Source: Ignavibacteriaceae bacterium (lineage in GTDB: Bacteria > Bacteroidota > Ignavibacteria > Ignavibacteriales > Ignavibacteriaceae). From it: a stretch of DNA of 5,315 nucleotides. The notes beneath the pieces were generated by a model. The model was not told the DNA's origin. It saw nothing but the letters and a program-made list of their open reading frames with translations, and made no database searches. The DNA is taken from positions 1 to 5,315 of the forward strand of contig JAIOIM010000066.1 of the NCBI GenBank assembly GCA_019912505.1, given 5' to 3'. This document shows positions 5,277 through 5,315 of this stretch, in pieces (positions within the stretch are counted from its first letter, which is position 1; every line of letters begins with the position of its first letter). The position numbers and the translations under genes are program-made.

Positions 5277-5315
5277 ATTTTTAGTCGGCAGAATGAATTT
5301 TAATTTAATTTTAAT

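Overview
The window is AT-rich and probably comes from a member of the Ignavibacteria / Bacteroidota-Chlorobi group. The best clue is the minus-strand secreted protein. It ends in a C-terminal domain (NYPNPFNPSTIIRY, then YDVLGNEVATLVN, then SSGIYFYKI and KKMQFLK) of the kind used for Por/type IX secretion sorting, and this wording is very common in Ignavibacteria. The assignment is an inference from family style, not a database result.

Layout, left to right. (1) Bases 1-1344, plus strand: the 3' part of a membrane sensor histidine kinase. Its frame is open to the left edge and includes the end of a CHASE sensor domain, so the true start lies outside the window. (2) Bases 1345-1689: non-coding, with a possible terminator, a possible decayed minus-strand gene end and a candidate promoter. 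(3) Bases 1690-2721, plus: an intact RhuM-family gene of unknown function. (4) Bases 2722-3054: a scrap region. A short methyl-accepting chemotaxis protein (MCP)-like fragment is joined directly to a second, near-identical copy of the last 49 codons of the upstream kinase. (5) Bases 3055-5103, minus: a complete secreted deiminase of the agmatine/peptidylarginine deiminase superfamily, with signal peptide, catalytic domain, accessory beta domains and a sorting domain. (6) Bases 5104-5315: its upstream region, with a plausible sigma-70-like promoter.

The most interesting structural point is the A-B-A arrangement. A 174-bp direct repeat (165 of 174 positions identical, the first 98 perfect) brackets a 1.63-kb unit holding rhuM and the MCP-like scrap. 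This looks like an insertion or recombination that left the kinase gene whole and stranded a spare copy of its tail. No transposase or integrase is visible. The most interesting protein is the deiminase. Its catalytic residues and an Arg-Pro-Arg pair sit at nearly the same positions as in the peptidylarginine deiminase of Porphyromonas gingivalis (PPAD), and its secreted multi-domain layout is similar.

The three genes do not form an obvious pathway. The kinase is a signalling protein whose partner is not in view, rhuM looks like accessory cargo, and the deiminase is a separate convergent transcription unit.
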